From Deferribacteres bacterium (GTDB taxonomy: Bacteria; Thermosulfidibacterota; Thermosulfidibacteria; Thermosulfidibacterales; Thermosulfidibacteraceae), in assembly GCA_013153205.1 (NCBI GenBank), contig JAADEW010000019.1, positions 1 to 8,014 of the forward strand: a DNA stretch of 8,014 bases, in the 5' to 3' direction. The notes beneath the pieces were generated by a model. The model did not search any database. It saw nothing but the letters and a program-made list of their open reading frames with translations, and had not been told where the DNA came from. Shown here in pieces: positions 1-5,824 of the stretch (its first letter is position 1; every line of letters starts with the position of its first letter). Made by a program: the position numbers and the translations under genes.

Positions 1-701
1 TTCTCCGTGAAGAAAGAGAATGGCTTTGGCGGGTCATCCCCGTGCTGAACCTCAAGCTCCGAAAAGTCAATGCTGTCCGCATGGAGTCTGGGGGTCGTTC
101 CCGTCTTCAGCCTGCCTATTCCGAGACCGAGCTTGAACAGAGAGTGAGAAAGCTTGTAAGCAGGAAAATCCCCCAGCCTTCCCGCAGGAAAGTTGTTCAG
201 CCCGATGTGAACGAGCCCCTGTAGGAAGGTCCCGGTGCAGAGAATCACCGCTTTTGTGAGAAACCTCAAACCGATGTTGGTCTCAACGGCTTTCACCCGC
301 TTTTTCTCCACCACGATATTGTCAACGGTAGCCTGAAGTATGTGGAGGTTCTCCTGATTCTCCACCACCTTTTTCATGTAGTTCCTGTAAAGCACCCTGT
401 CTATCTGAGCGCGGGAAGACTGAACCGCCGGTCCTTTCTTGGTATTCAAAACCCTGAACTGAATTCCGGCATGGTCCGTGGCTTTCGCCATCTCACCGCC
501 TAAAGCGTCTATCTCCTTAACGAGATGCCCCTTGGCAAGACCGCCTATAGCCGGATTGCAGGAGGTCTGCCCTATCATGTCCGCGTTTATGGTCACCATG
601 AGGGTCTTACAGCCAAGCCTCGCACAGGCAAGAGCCGCCTCTATTCCCGCATGCCCCGCACCCACCACCACAACATCGTAAGCTTCGTCGTAAGTGTGCA
701 T
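1..701 (-). CDS. mnmG: MnmG (GidA), tRNA uridine 5-carboxymethylaminomethyl modification FAD enzyme, N-terminal part
   Basis: MnmG works with the GTPase MnmE to install the (carboxymethyl)aminomethyl group on wobble uridine 34 of certain tRNAs, using FAD and methylene-tetrahydrofolate in the cytoplasm. Translation from ATG 701-699 gives 233 residues before the window edge; the family is about 610-630, so this is just over a third of the protein. The FAD dinucleotide motif VVVGAGHAGIEAA is at residues 11-23. It is followed by the family-typical QTSCNPAIGGLAKGHLVKEID (about 45-65), the stretch RVLNTKKGPAVQSSRAQID (about 83-101), and a GTFLQG...GRLGDFPA block further on. The start is supported by an AAGGTG ribosome binding site 7 bases upstream (714-709). 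The gene lies 45 bases after the MBL-fold gene on the same strand, so it may be read through from there as well as from its own AT-rich promoter. No frame break is seen. The truncation is only the window edge. Confidence 0.97.
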   Translation of the reverse strand, partial: MHTYDEAYDVVVVGAGHAGIEAALACARLGCKTLMVTINADMIGQTSCNPAIGGLAKGHLVKEIDALGGEMAKATDHAGIQFRVLNTKKGPAVQSSRAQIDRVLYRNYMKKVVENQENLHILQATVDNIVVEKKRVKAVETNIGLRFLTKAVILCTGTFLQGLVHIGLNNFPAGRLGDFPAYKLSHSLFKLGLGIGRLKTGTTPRLHADSIDFSELEVQHGDDPPKPFSFFTE

Positions 702-708
702 TTTCCAA

Positions 709-752
709 CACCTTTGTCAGGATTTTATAAATTAAATATAAGCTTATCACAA
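709..752 (-). promoter_or_regulatory. Candidate mnmG promoter and ribosome binding site
   Basis: On the minus strand TTGTGA (752-747) and TATAAA (729-724) are 17 bases apart. Transcription would then start near 717, just before the AAGGTG ribosome binding site (714-709). A second possible pair is TTGATA (760-755) with TTTAAT (736-731), 18 bases apart. The region is AT-rich and is the only non-coding gap between the MBL-fold gene and mnmG, although both -35 candidates lie at or inside the end of the upstream gene. The matches are partial, so this is a suggestion. Confidence 0.3.
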
Positions 753-1568
753 ATTATCAACTCTTCTGAACTTCAAAATTCTTCCGTCTGTTTCAACGAG
801 AATATCCCCATCAAAACCGGTGATAAAAAGAAGCGAGCCGGCACACTTTATCCTTCTAACAACAGAAGCAGAGGGATAACCGTGAAAGTGGTGCCTCGCC
901 GCAAATATAACCGATATTCTGGGAGAGACCGCCTTCAGAAACCGGACTGATGTGGCGTCCTTTGCCCCGTGGTGCCCCACCTTTAAGAGCACCGAGCGCA
1001 AACCGCATCCGGCATCCAGAAGCCTTTTCTCAACCCTCAAAGAGGCATCCGCCATAAAGAGAAACCTCATCTTCCCAAAGGAAAGCCTTAGCACGAGGCT
1101 GTTGTCGTTCCAGTTTCTGCCCAGAACATAGGGGGAAAGCACATCTATCTTGAGGGCGCCAAACCTCAGCGTATCTTTCGCCCTCAAGACGCGGTAAGTG
1201 CCCGTCCTGAAAATCTGGCCATACCACCTGTATATGTCCCTTTCCACAGGAAGAGGCTGACCGTTGTCAAATCTGCTCTTCACACGAAAAGCCTGAAGCA
1301 CATGAAACACTCCACCCATGTGGTCCGGGTGGGGATGGGTTATGATGAGGGCATCTATCCTCTTCACGCCAAGCTTTCTAAGCTTTCTAACGAGGGAAAA
1401 GCCGGTGATTAAATTCCCGGCGTCTATCAGAACAGCCGCATCTTTCGTCTTCACCAGCGTGGCATCGCCTTCACCCACGTTGAAAAAATAGAGCTTTAAA
1501 TCGTGGGCTGTGGCAAGTTCAACAGCCGAAAGAAAAAGAAGAACAAAGACTACAAGCCTTTTAACCAT
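747..1568 (-). CDS. Secreted ComEC/Rec2-like metallo-beta-lactamase-fold hydrolase
   Basis: The 273-residue protein looks like the soluble MBL domain of the DNA-uptake protein ComEC/Rec2, but stands alone. Residues 1-21 form a signal peptide: MVKR, a hydrophobic stretch, then an ATA site that would be cut before His22. The mature protein starts with the ComEC-type strand FNVGEGDATLV (29-39) and LIDAGN (47-52). The metal-binding THPHPDHMGG is at 77-86. Later come NDNSLVLRL, FMADAS (the usual GD is AD, but the Asp is kept) and KVGHHGAKDATS. These supply the His/Asp ligands for a two-metal hydrolase. No membrane channel domain is present, so it is not a full ComEC. In the family this domain is thought to degrade DNA or phosphodiesters; here the substrate is unknown and activity outside the cytoplasmic membrane is inferred from the signal peptide. 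The start overlaps the end of the VanZ-like gene by 19 bases, implying co-transcription and coupled translation. Only a weak ribosome binding site (TGGAAT) precedes the ATG. Confidence 0.85.
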   Translation of the reverse strand: MVKRLVVFVLLFLSAVELATAHDLKLYFFNVGEGDATLVKTKDAAVLIDAGNLITGFSLVRKLRKLGVKRIDALIITHPHPDHMGGVFHVLQAFRVKSRFDNGQPLPVERDIYRWYGQIFRTGTYRVLRAKDTLRFGALKIDVLSPYVLGRNWNDNSLVLRLSFGKMRFLFMADASLRVEKRLLDAGCGLRSVLLKVGHHGAKDATSVRFLKAVSPRISVIFAARHHFHGYPSASVVRRIKCAGSLLFITGFDGDILVETDGRILKFRRVDNL

Positions 1569-2017
1569 ATTCCAACAAGCCCCCCAACAAGGTTCCAGAA
1601 TATGTCTTTAACGTCAAAAAACCTGTTGGGCAAAAGAAGCTGAACATACTCGTCAAAAACGGAGCCCATGAACACGAAAAGAACGGGGAAGAAGTAGCCT
1701 TTTTTAAAAGCCCTGCGGTAGATAAAACCAAGCATCATATACTCGGCAAAGTGAAACCTTTCCGTGGGAAGCATGGGATACGCAAAGAGGCAAAGGGAAG
1801 AAAGAGCAAGCAGAAAAATAAGATAGAATCTTCTGGCTCTAACCGCATAAAAGACAGCCGCCAGAATAAACGCAAAAACCAGAAGGTTGAAGAAGAGAAA
1901 ACACTCCCCCTTTCCCAAAAACCTGTAGCACGCAAAGGGTATTCTGGGCGCAACGGGAAGTGTAGCAATTATCAAAATCTGTAGCAGAATACCGGCTAAA
2001 AACCACCGCACTGACAT
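1550..2017 (-). CDS. VanZ-like small integral membrane protein
   Basis: From ATG 2017-2015 the product has 155 residues with about five hydrophobic segments: 5-24, 39-58, 64-82, 108-120 and 139-152. The C-terminal half carries the VanZ-like signature: HFAEY (89-93), then GSVFDEYVQLLLPNR (118-132), and FDVKDIFWNLVGGLVG (134-149), with the conserved His, Asp-Glu, Gln, Pro-x-R, Asp and Asn residues in order. VanZ itself gives low-level teicoplanin resistance, but the wider family occurs in many bacteria without a known role, so resistance should not be read into this gene. An in-frame ATG at 2071 would add 18 residues, but that extension is encoded within the hairpin behind hsp20, has no ribosome binding site and is not hydrophobic, so the shorter start is chosen. 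No Shine-Dalgarno sequence precedes the chosen start either, which fits a leaderless message. It overlaps the following secreted MBL-fold gene by 19 bases, so the two probably act in the same place at the envelope. Confidence 0.8.
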   Translation of the reverse strand: MSVRWFLAGILLQILIIATLPVAPRIPFACYRFLGKGECFLFFNLLVFAFILAAVFYAVRARRFYLIFLLALSSLCLFAYPMLPTERFHFAEYMMLGFIYRRAFKKGYFFPVLFVFMGSVFDEYVQLLLPNRFFDVKDIFWNLVGGLVGIWLKGL

Positions 2018-2023
2018 AGAAAA

Positions 2024-2052
2024 AGTATAGCAGGGCTTTCGCGAAAGGTTAA
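2024..2052 (-). promoter_or_regulatory. Candidate promoter of the VanZ-like/MBL gene pair
   Basis: On the minus strand TATACT (2029-2024) is a good -10 box. TTAACC (2052-2047), 17 bases upstream, is a weak -35 match. Transcription would start about 7 bases after the -10 box, which is the A of the ATG at 2017. The -35 box falls in the loop of the hairpin behind hsp20, so terminator and promoter would be interleaved. This is inferred from spacing only. Confidence 0.4.
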
Positions 2053-2067
2053 CCCCGCGAAAGCCCT
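2032..2067 (-). terminator. Perfect 12-bp inverted repeat after hsp20, probable terminator
   Basis: AGGGCTTTCGCG (2032-2043) and CGCGAAAGCCCT (2056-2067) are perfect inverted copies around a 12-base loop, which itself contains the palindrome GGTTAACC. The stem begins 9 bases after the hsp20 stop codon, where a terminator is expected. The T-run on the minus strand (2024-2020) is 7 bases beyond the stem rather than directly attached, so intrinsic termination may be imperfect, and RNA stabilisation or protein binding are alternatives. There is no T-run on the plus-strand side. Confidence 0.55.
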
Positions 2068-2076
2068 TCACGCGGG

Positions 2077-2523
2077 TTATTCGCTTTCCACTTCTATGGT
2101 GATTTCCTTGGGCTTGACCTCTTCCTTCTTGGGAAGGATTATGGTGAGCACCCCGTTTTTGAGAGAAGCCTTTATCTTTTCCTTATCCACCGTCTTGGGC
2201 AGGATAAAGGTCCTCTGAAACACGCCGTAGATTCTCTCAGCCCTGTGATACCTCTCCTTTTCCACATCCCTCTCAAACTTTTTCTCTCCCCGTATGATTA
2301 ATGTGTCGTCCTCAATTTTAATCTCAATATCCTCCTGCTTAACCCCCGGAACCTCCGCCTTGATTACTATCTCGTCCTCAGTCTCGTATATATCCACGGG
2401 GGGAACCCACGCTCCCCTTTTTATCTCCTCTCCTTCCTCCCCAAGAAGGCTTTCAAAAATTCTGTCCATCTGGCTCCTCAAGCCCGCAAGCTCCTTCAAA
2501 GGGTCCCATCTCTGTATAGCCAT
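2077..2523 (-). CDS. hsp20: Hsp20 / alpha-crystallin family small heat-shock protein
   Basis: This is an ATP-independent holdase chaperone that forms oligomers and binds unfolding proteins in the cytoplasm. The 148-residue length is typical of bacterial Hsp20. The N-terminal arm (1-38) begins MAIQRWDPLKEL with a helical LRSQMDRIFESLL. The alpha-crystallin domain runs from about 39 to 132, starting WVPPVDIYETEDEIVIKAEVPG and ending with the signature A-x-L-x-NGVL (119-126) and LPK. The C-terminal tail carries the I-x-I/V anchoring motif (ITI/IEV, 141-145) used in oligomer assembly. The ATG is set by a strong AGGAGGTG ribosome binding site (2535-2528) 4 bases upstream. The gene appears monocistronic: it has its own near-consensus promoter, a hairpin behind it, and is divergent from the kdsB operon. 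Confidence 0.96.
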   Translation of the reverse strand: MAIQRWDPLKELAGLRSQMDRIFESLLGEEGEEIKRGAWVPPVDIYETEDEIVIKAEVPGVKQEDIEIKIEDDTLIIRGEKKFERDVEKERYHRAERIYGVFQRTFILPKTVDKEKIKASLKNGVLTIILPKKEEVKPKEITIEVESE

Positions 2524-2551
2524 AACCCACCTCCTGCAAAGCTTTTTGTTA

Positions 2552-2580
2552 ATGATATAACTTGAGCGAGTTTATGTCAA
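2552..2580 (-). promoter_or_regulatory. Strong sigma70-type promoter of hsp20
   Basis: On the minus strand a perfect -35 box TTGACA (2580-2575) is followed after exactly 17 bases by TATCAT (2557-2552), a 5 of 6 match to the -10 consensus. A run of seven A residues (2588-2582) sits just upstream of the -35 box and could act as an UP element. The predicted start is near 2545, giving a short leader of about 20 bases that carries the AGGAGGTG ribosome binding site. The pattern is of the housekeeping sigma type rather than a proteobacterial RpoH type. Confidence 0.75.
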
Positions 2581-2594
2581 GTTTTTTTACTTGA
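2560..2594. repeat. Three alternating hexamers over the hsp20 -35 box, possible operator
   Basis: Reading the plus strand, ACTTGA (2560-2565), TCAAGT (2577-2582) and ACTTGA (2589-2594) are three exact copies of one hexamer in alternating orientation, separated by 11 and 6 bases. The middle copy overlaps the -35 box and the first lies in the spacer of the hsp20 promoter, where a bound repressor would block polymerase. The sequence is not a CIRCE (HrcA) element. The TCAAGT-T6-ACTTGA pair could also fold as a short hairpin. A role in heat-shock control is inferred from position only. Confidence 0.4.
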
Positions 2595-2626
2595 TTGTTG
2601 TTAAACTTTGTCGGGGCTTTTCTTCC

Positions 2627-2655
2627 TTGAAGAAATGCTTCAATATCTGTATATG
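2627..2655 (+). promoter_or_regulatory. Weak candidate promoter of the kdsB operon
   Basis: TTGAAG (2627-2632) and TATATG (2650-2655) are 17 bases apart, each matching 4 of 6 consensus positions. The -35 candidate is the left arm of an inverted repeat TTGAAG-aaatg-CTTCAA (2627-2643). A start near 2662 would leave a leader of about 20 bases carrying the GGGAG ribosome binding site (2670-2674). The operon needs a promoter in this divergent gap, but this match is weak. Confidence 0.3.
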
Positions 2656-2680
2656 TTCTGAAAACTTCCGGGAGCTTTTG

Positions 2681-3406
2681 ATGAACGTTGTGGTCATACC
2701 GGCGAGATATGGTTCAACGCGGTTTGAAGGGAAGGCTCTGGCAGAAATACTTGGAAAGCCCCTGATTCAGTGGGTATATGAAGGGGTGAAAGGCTCAAAA
2801 AAAGCGGACAAAATAATAATCGCAACGGACGACGAGAGGATAGCAAGGTGTGCCGAAGGCTTTGGAGCCGAGGTGGTGATGACCCCGGTGGAGTGCCCGT
2901 CGGGGACAGACAGGGTTGCCCAAGCGGTAAAAGCCCTTGAGGTGAAAGCCGAGCTCATCGTCAACGTTCAGGGGGACGAGCCTCTAATCAGAGGAGAGCA
3001 CGTTGATTTGGTGTTCTCTTTCCTGCGAGAAGAACCGGAGTGCATAATATCCCTGAAGAAAGAGATATCCACCGGGGAAGAATACACCAACCCCAACGTT
3101 GTGAAAGTGGTGTGCGATAAAAAGGGATATGCCCTCTACTTTTCCAGGGCGCCCATTCCCTACTTCAGAACGAAAAAAGCCAGAGCGTTCAAACACATAG
3201 GTATATACGGCTACCACAGGGACACCCTGTTCAGGTTCGTCAACCTCGCTCCCACTCAGCTTGAGCTGACGGAAGGGCTTGAGCAGTTAAGGGCAATGGA
3301 AAACGGCATAAAAATAAAGCTGATAGAGACTGAATACGAAGGCATAGGGGTTGATACCCCTGAGGACATAGCAAAAGTAGAAAAGCTTTTAGGAGAAAGA
3401 AGATGA
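2681..3406 (+). CDS. kdsB: 3-deoxy-manno-octulosonate cytidylyltransferase (CMP-Kdo synthetase)
   Basis: KdsB transfers CMP from CTP to Kdo, giving the activated sugar for the lipid A-Kdo inner core of LPS, in the cytoplasm. The 241-residue product has the full family pattern: the nucleotide-binding IPARYGSTRFEGK (6-18), ATDDERI (48-54), SGTDR (74-78), the metal-binding NVQGDEP (95-101, with Asp99), YALYFSRAPIP (150-160), HIGIYGY (172-178), EQLRAMENG (201-209) and the second metal-site motif GVDTPED (223-229). The reading frame is open from 2591, but the ATG at 2681 is chosen because the GGGAG ribosome binding site (2670-2674) is 6 bases upstream and the family motif IPARYGSTR starts at residue 6. 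It is the first gene of the operon. Its stop overlaps the pyrG start (ATGA), so the enzyme and the source of its CTP substrate are translated together. Confidence 0.97.
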   Translation: MNVVVIPARYGSTRFEGKALAEILGKPLIQWVYEGVKGSKKADKIIIATDDERIARCAEGFGAEVVMTPVECPSGTDRVAQAVKALEVKAELIVNVQGDEPLIRGEHVDLVFSFLREEPECIISLKKEISTGEEYTNPNVVKVVCDKKGYALYFSRAPIPYFRTKKARAFKHIGIYGYHRDTLFRFVNLAPTQLELTEGLEQLRAMENGIKIKLIETEYEGIGVDTPEDIAKVEKLLGERR

Positions 3407-5004
3407 CCAAATACATCTTTGTCACCGGGGGGGTTATATCGTCTCTTGGAAAGGGAGTGGCGTGCGCCGCCATAGGAGCCCTGCTTGAAGCACGGGGGTT
3501 GAAGGTCACCTTCCTGAAGTTTGACCCGTATGTAAATGTTGACCCCGGCACCATGAATCCCTTCCAGCACGGGGAGGTTTATGTAACAGACGACGGGGCT
3601 GAAACGGACCTTGACCTGGGCCATTACGAAAGGTTCACCAACGCCAAGATGGGAAAGGACAACAACGCCACCACCGGAAAGATATACAACACCGTTATCA
3701 CGAAGGAGAGAAGGGGAGATTACCTCGGCACCACCGTGCAGGTCATACCCCATGTGACCGAGGAGATAAAAAATTCCATCAGAAAAATTAGCAAAGGCGT
3801 TGATGTGGTAATTGTGGAGATAGGCGGAACCGTGGGCGACATAGAGAGCCTGCCCTTTCTGGAAGCCATAAGACAGTTTGGTCTTGAAGAGGGAAGGGAA
3901 AATGTTTTCTACATCCACCTTACCCTTGTCCCGTATATAAAGACCGCCGGGGAGCTTAAAACCAAACCCACTCAGCATTCGGTAAAGGAGCTGAGGGCTA
4001 TAGGAATTCAGCCCGACATGATTATATGCAGAACGGACAGGTTTCTTCCCGAAGACATCAAAGCCAAAATCTCCCTCTTCTGCAACGTTGAGAAAAAGGC
4101 GGTAATTACCGGAAAAGATGTTGATACCATATACGAAATTCCCCTCATTTTCCATCAGGAAGGGCTTGACAGGATAATAACGAAAAAACTCGGACTTCCA
4201 GATGTAAAGCCGGACTTATCCATCTGGGAAGAGATAGTGGAAAGAATTAAAAGCAGTGAGAAGCAAATCACCATAGGTATCGTGGGCAAATACGCAAACC
4301 TCAGGGACTCTTACAAAAGCCTAATGGAAGCCATCACCCACGCAGGAATAGCCAACAGGGTGAAAACCCGAATAAAGTGGGTCAACTCAGAGGATGTGGA
4401 GAAGACGGAGCCTGAGAAATATCTGTCCCATGTTGATGCGGTGATTGTGCCGGGTGGATTCGGAACAAGAGGTATAGAGGGGAAAATTTTGACCATCCAG
4501 TATGTAAGGGAAAACGGCATTCCCTTTTTAGGTATATGCCTCGGCATGCAGTGTGCCGTCATAGAGTTTGCAAGGAATGTGTGTGGACTTGAAAACGCAA
4601 ACAGCACCGAATTTGACCCCGAAACGCCCCATCCGGTGATTCACCTCCTGCCGGAGCAGGAAAACATAACCTTCAAAGGGGGCACCATGCGTCTCGGAGC
4701 TTATCCTTGCGTTCTTGATAAGTCCACCCTATCCTACAAGGCATACAAGTCTGAGGAGATAGTGGAAAGGCACAGACACAGATACGAGTTCAACAACGAA
4801 TATCGGGACATTCTGTCAAAACACGGAATGGTGGTTGCCGGGGTTTATCCCAAAGCTGACCTGGTTGAAATCGTGGAGGTGAAGAACCATCCATGGTTCG
4901 TTGCCGTCCAGTTCCATCCCGAGTTCAAGTCAAAGCCCTTTAAACCCCACCCGCTGTTCGTTGATTTGGTTAAAACAGCTGTGGAGATGAAGTATGGGAA
5001 TTAA
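3403..5004 (+). CDS. pyrG: CTP synthase (glutamine hydrolysing)
   Basis: PyrG converts UTP to CTP with ATP and glutamine, the last step of pyrimidine nucleotide synthesis. The 533 residues match the usual length. The N-terminal synthetase domain opens with KYIFVTGGVISSLGKG (3-18) and has the Mg-binding Asp71 in ETDLDLGHYERF and Glu139 in EIGGTVGDIES. The C-terminal class I glutamine amidotransferase domain (from about 286, ITIGIVGKY) has the nucleophile Cys379 in GICLGMQ and the His505/Glu507 pair in FHPEF. The segment HRHRYEFN (457-464) is also typical. All catalytic residues are present. The start overlaps the kdsB stop by 4 bases, and the end overlaps kdsA by 11 bases. A kdsB-pyrG neighbourhood is known elsewhere (for example in Chlamydia) and fits the need of KdsB for CTP, although the enzyme also serves nucleic acid and lipid synthesis. 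Confidence 0.98.
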   Translation: MTKYIFVTGGVISSLGKGVACAAIGALLEARGLKVTFLKFDPYVNVDPGTMNPFQHGEVYVTDDGAETDLDLGHYERFTNAKMGKDNNATTGKIYNTVITKERRGDYLGTTVQVIPHVTEEIKNSIRKISKGVDVVIVEIGGTVGDIESLPFLEAIRQFGLEEGRENVFYIHLTLVPYIKTAGELKTKPTQHSVKELRAIGIQPDMIICRTDRFLPEDIKAKISLFCNVEKKAVITGKDVDTIYEIPLIFHQEGLDRIITKKLGLPDVKPDLSIWEEIVERIKSSEKQITIGIVGKYANLRDSYKSLMEAITHAGIANRVKTRIKWVNSEDVEKTEPEKYLSHVDAVIVPGGFGTRGIEGKILTIQYVRENGIPFLGICLGMQCAVIEFARNVCGLENANSTEFDPETPHPVIHLLPEQENITFKGGTMRLGAYPCVLDKSTLSYKAYKSEEIVERHRHRYEFNNEYRDILSKHGMVVAGVYPKADLVEIVEVKNHPWFVAVQFHPEFKSKPFKPHPLFVDLVKTAVEMKYGN

Positions 5005-5824
5005 GTTTAAGATAGCCAACAAGTTTTCGGTAGGAGCCAATGAGCCTCTCTTTTTCATTTTAGGTCCATGCGTCATAGAAAGCGAGTATATGGTGATGAA
5101 GACGGCAGAGCACATAGCAGAGCTCAGGGAAAGGCTCAGGATAAACGTCATTTTCAAGTCTTCCTACGACAAAGCCAACAGAAGCTCAATAAAATCCTTC
5201 AGAGGCCCGGGAGCACTCATGGGGCTTGAAATACTGGAGAAGGTTAAAAAAGAGTTTGCCCTTCCGATACTCTCCGATGTTCACAAGGAAGAGGAGGTTG
5301 AGCTCGCCGAAAAGGTGCTTGATGTGATTCAGATACCGGCGTTTCTGTGCCGCCAGACCGACCTTTTGGTGAGGGCAGGCCAGAGCGAAAAGCCCGTAAA
5401 CGTTAAAAAAGGCCAGTTTATGGCGCCGTGGGACATGGCAAACGTCAAGGAAAAAATCCTTTCCACCGGGAACTATCAGATGATGTTCACGGAAAGGGGC
5501 ACCACTTTCGGCTACAACAACCTCGTGGTTGACATGCGCTCCATCCCCATTATGAAAGGGATGGACGTTCCCGTTGTCTTTGACGCCACCCACAGCGTTC
5601 AGCTTCCCGGCGGTCTTGGACACGCCTCCGGAGGGCAGAGGGAATTCGTTGAGCCTCTGGCTAAAGCCGCTGTAGCCGCCGGAGCCGACGGCGTATTTAT
5701 GGAGGTGCATCCCAACCCGGAGGAAGCCCTGTGCGACGGTCCCAACTCTGTGAAGCTGGCAGAGCTGGAGGACATCCTGAAGAAGCTTCTTGACATAGCA
5801 GATGCCGTTGGGAGGAGGTCTTGA
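4994..5824 (+). CDS. kdsA: 3-deoxy-8-phosphooctulonate synthase (Kdo-8-phosphate synthase), metal-dependent type
   Basis: KdsA condenses phosphoenolpyruvate with D-arabinose 5-phosphate to Kdo 8-phosphate. The 276-residue TIM-barrel protein has GPCVIES (24-30), KSSYDKANRSS (55-65), SDVH (94-97), IPAFLCRQTDLL (114-125), NVKKGQF (136-142), ERGTTFGYNNLVVDMR (167-182) and FDATHSVQLPG (196-206). Cys26 replaces the Asn of the metal-free E. coli-type enzyme. With His200, Glu237 and Asp248 it forms the four-ligand set known from the Aquifex aeolicus enzyme, so this is predicted to be the metal-dependent class. The ATG at 4994 lies inside the last codons of pyrG and has GGAG (4983-4986) 7 bases upstream, which supports translational coupling. 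The stop overlaps the TTG start of kdsD. Confidence 0.97.
   Translation: MGIKFKIANKFSVGANEPLFFILGPCVIESEYMVMKTAEHIAELRERLRINVIFKSSYDKANRSSIKSFRGPGALMGLEILEKVKKEFALPILSDVHKEEEVELAEKVLDVIQIPAFLCRQTDLLVRAGQSEKPVNVKKGQFMAPWDMANVKEKILSTGNYQMMFTERGTTFGYNNLVVDMRSIPIMKGMDVPVVFDATHSVQLPGGLGHASGGQREFVEPLAKAAVAAGADGVFMEVHPNPEEALCDGPNSVKLAELEDILKKLLDIADAVGRRS

Noticed and set aside
478..950. Plus-strand frames across mnmG and the gap after it
   Set aside because: They run opposite the clearly conserved mnmG and MBL-fold coding sequences and show no domain.
1372..1391. Tandem repeat of AGCTTTCTA in the MBL-fold gene
   Set aside because: It is only two copies and encodes the ordinary peptide RKLRKL; no repeat array extends from it.
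1550..2017. Teicoplanin resistance determinant (vanZ)
   Set aside because: Only the broad VanZ-like domain is present and there are no vancomycin-resistance genes nearby; the organism is evidently Gram-negative.
2018..2071. An 18-residue N-terminal extension of the VanZ-like protein
   Set aside because: It is encoded in the hairpin behind hsp20, lacks a ribosome binding site and is not needed for the first membrane segment.
2524..2545. RNA thermometer (fourU or ROSE type) in the hsp20 leader
   Set aside because: The predicted leader is only about 20 bases and I see no stem sequestering the AGGAGGTG ribosome binding site.
2591..2680. A 30-residue N-terminal extension of KdsB from an upstream start codon (TTG at 2591)
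   Set aside because: It has no ribosome binding site, does not resemble the family, and would cover the only space for the operon promoter. The GGGAG site favours ATG 2681.
3256..4155. A 299-codon open frame on the minus strand across kdsB and pyrG
   Set aside because: It lies opposite two genes with complete family motifs, has no ribosome binding site, and its sequence has no recognisable domain. It is a shadow of codon bias on the coding strand.
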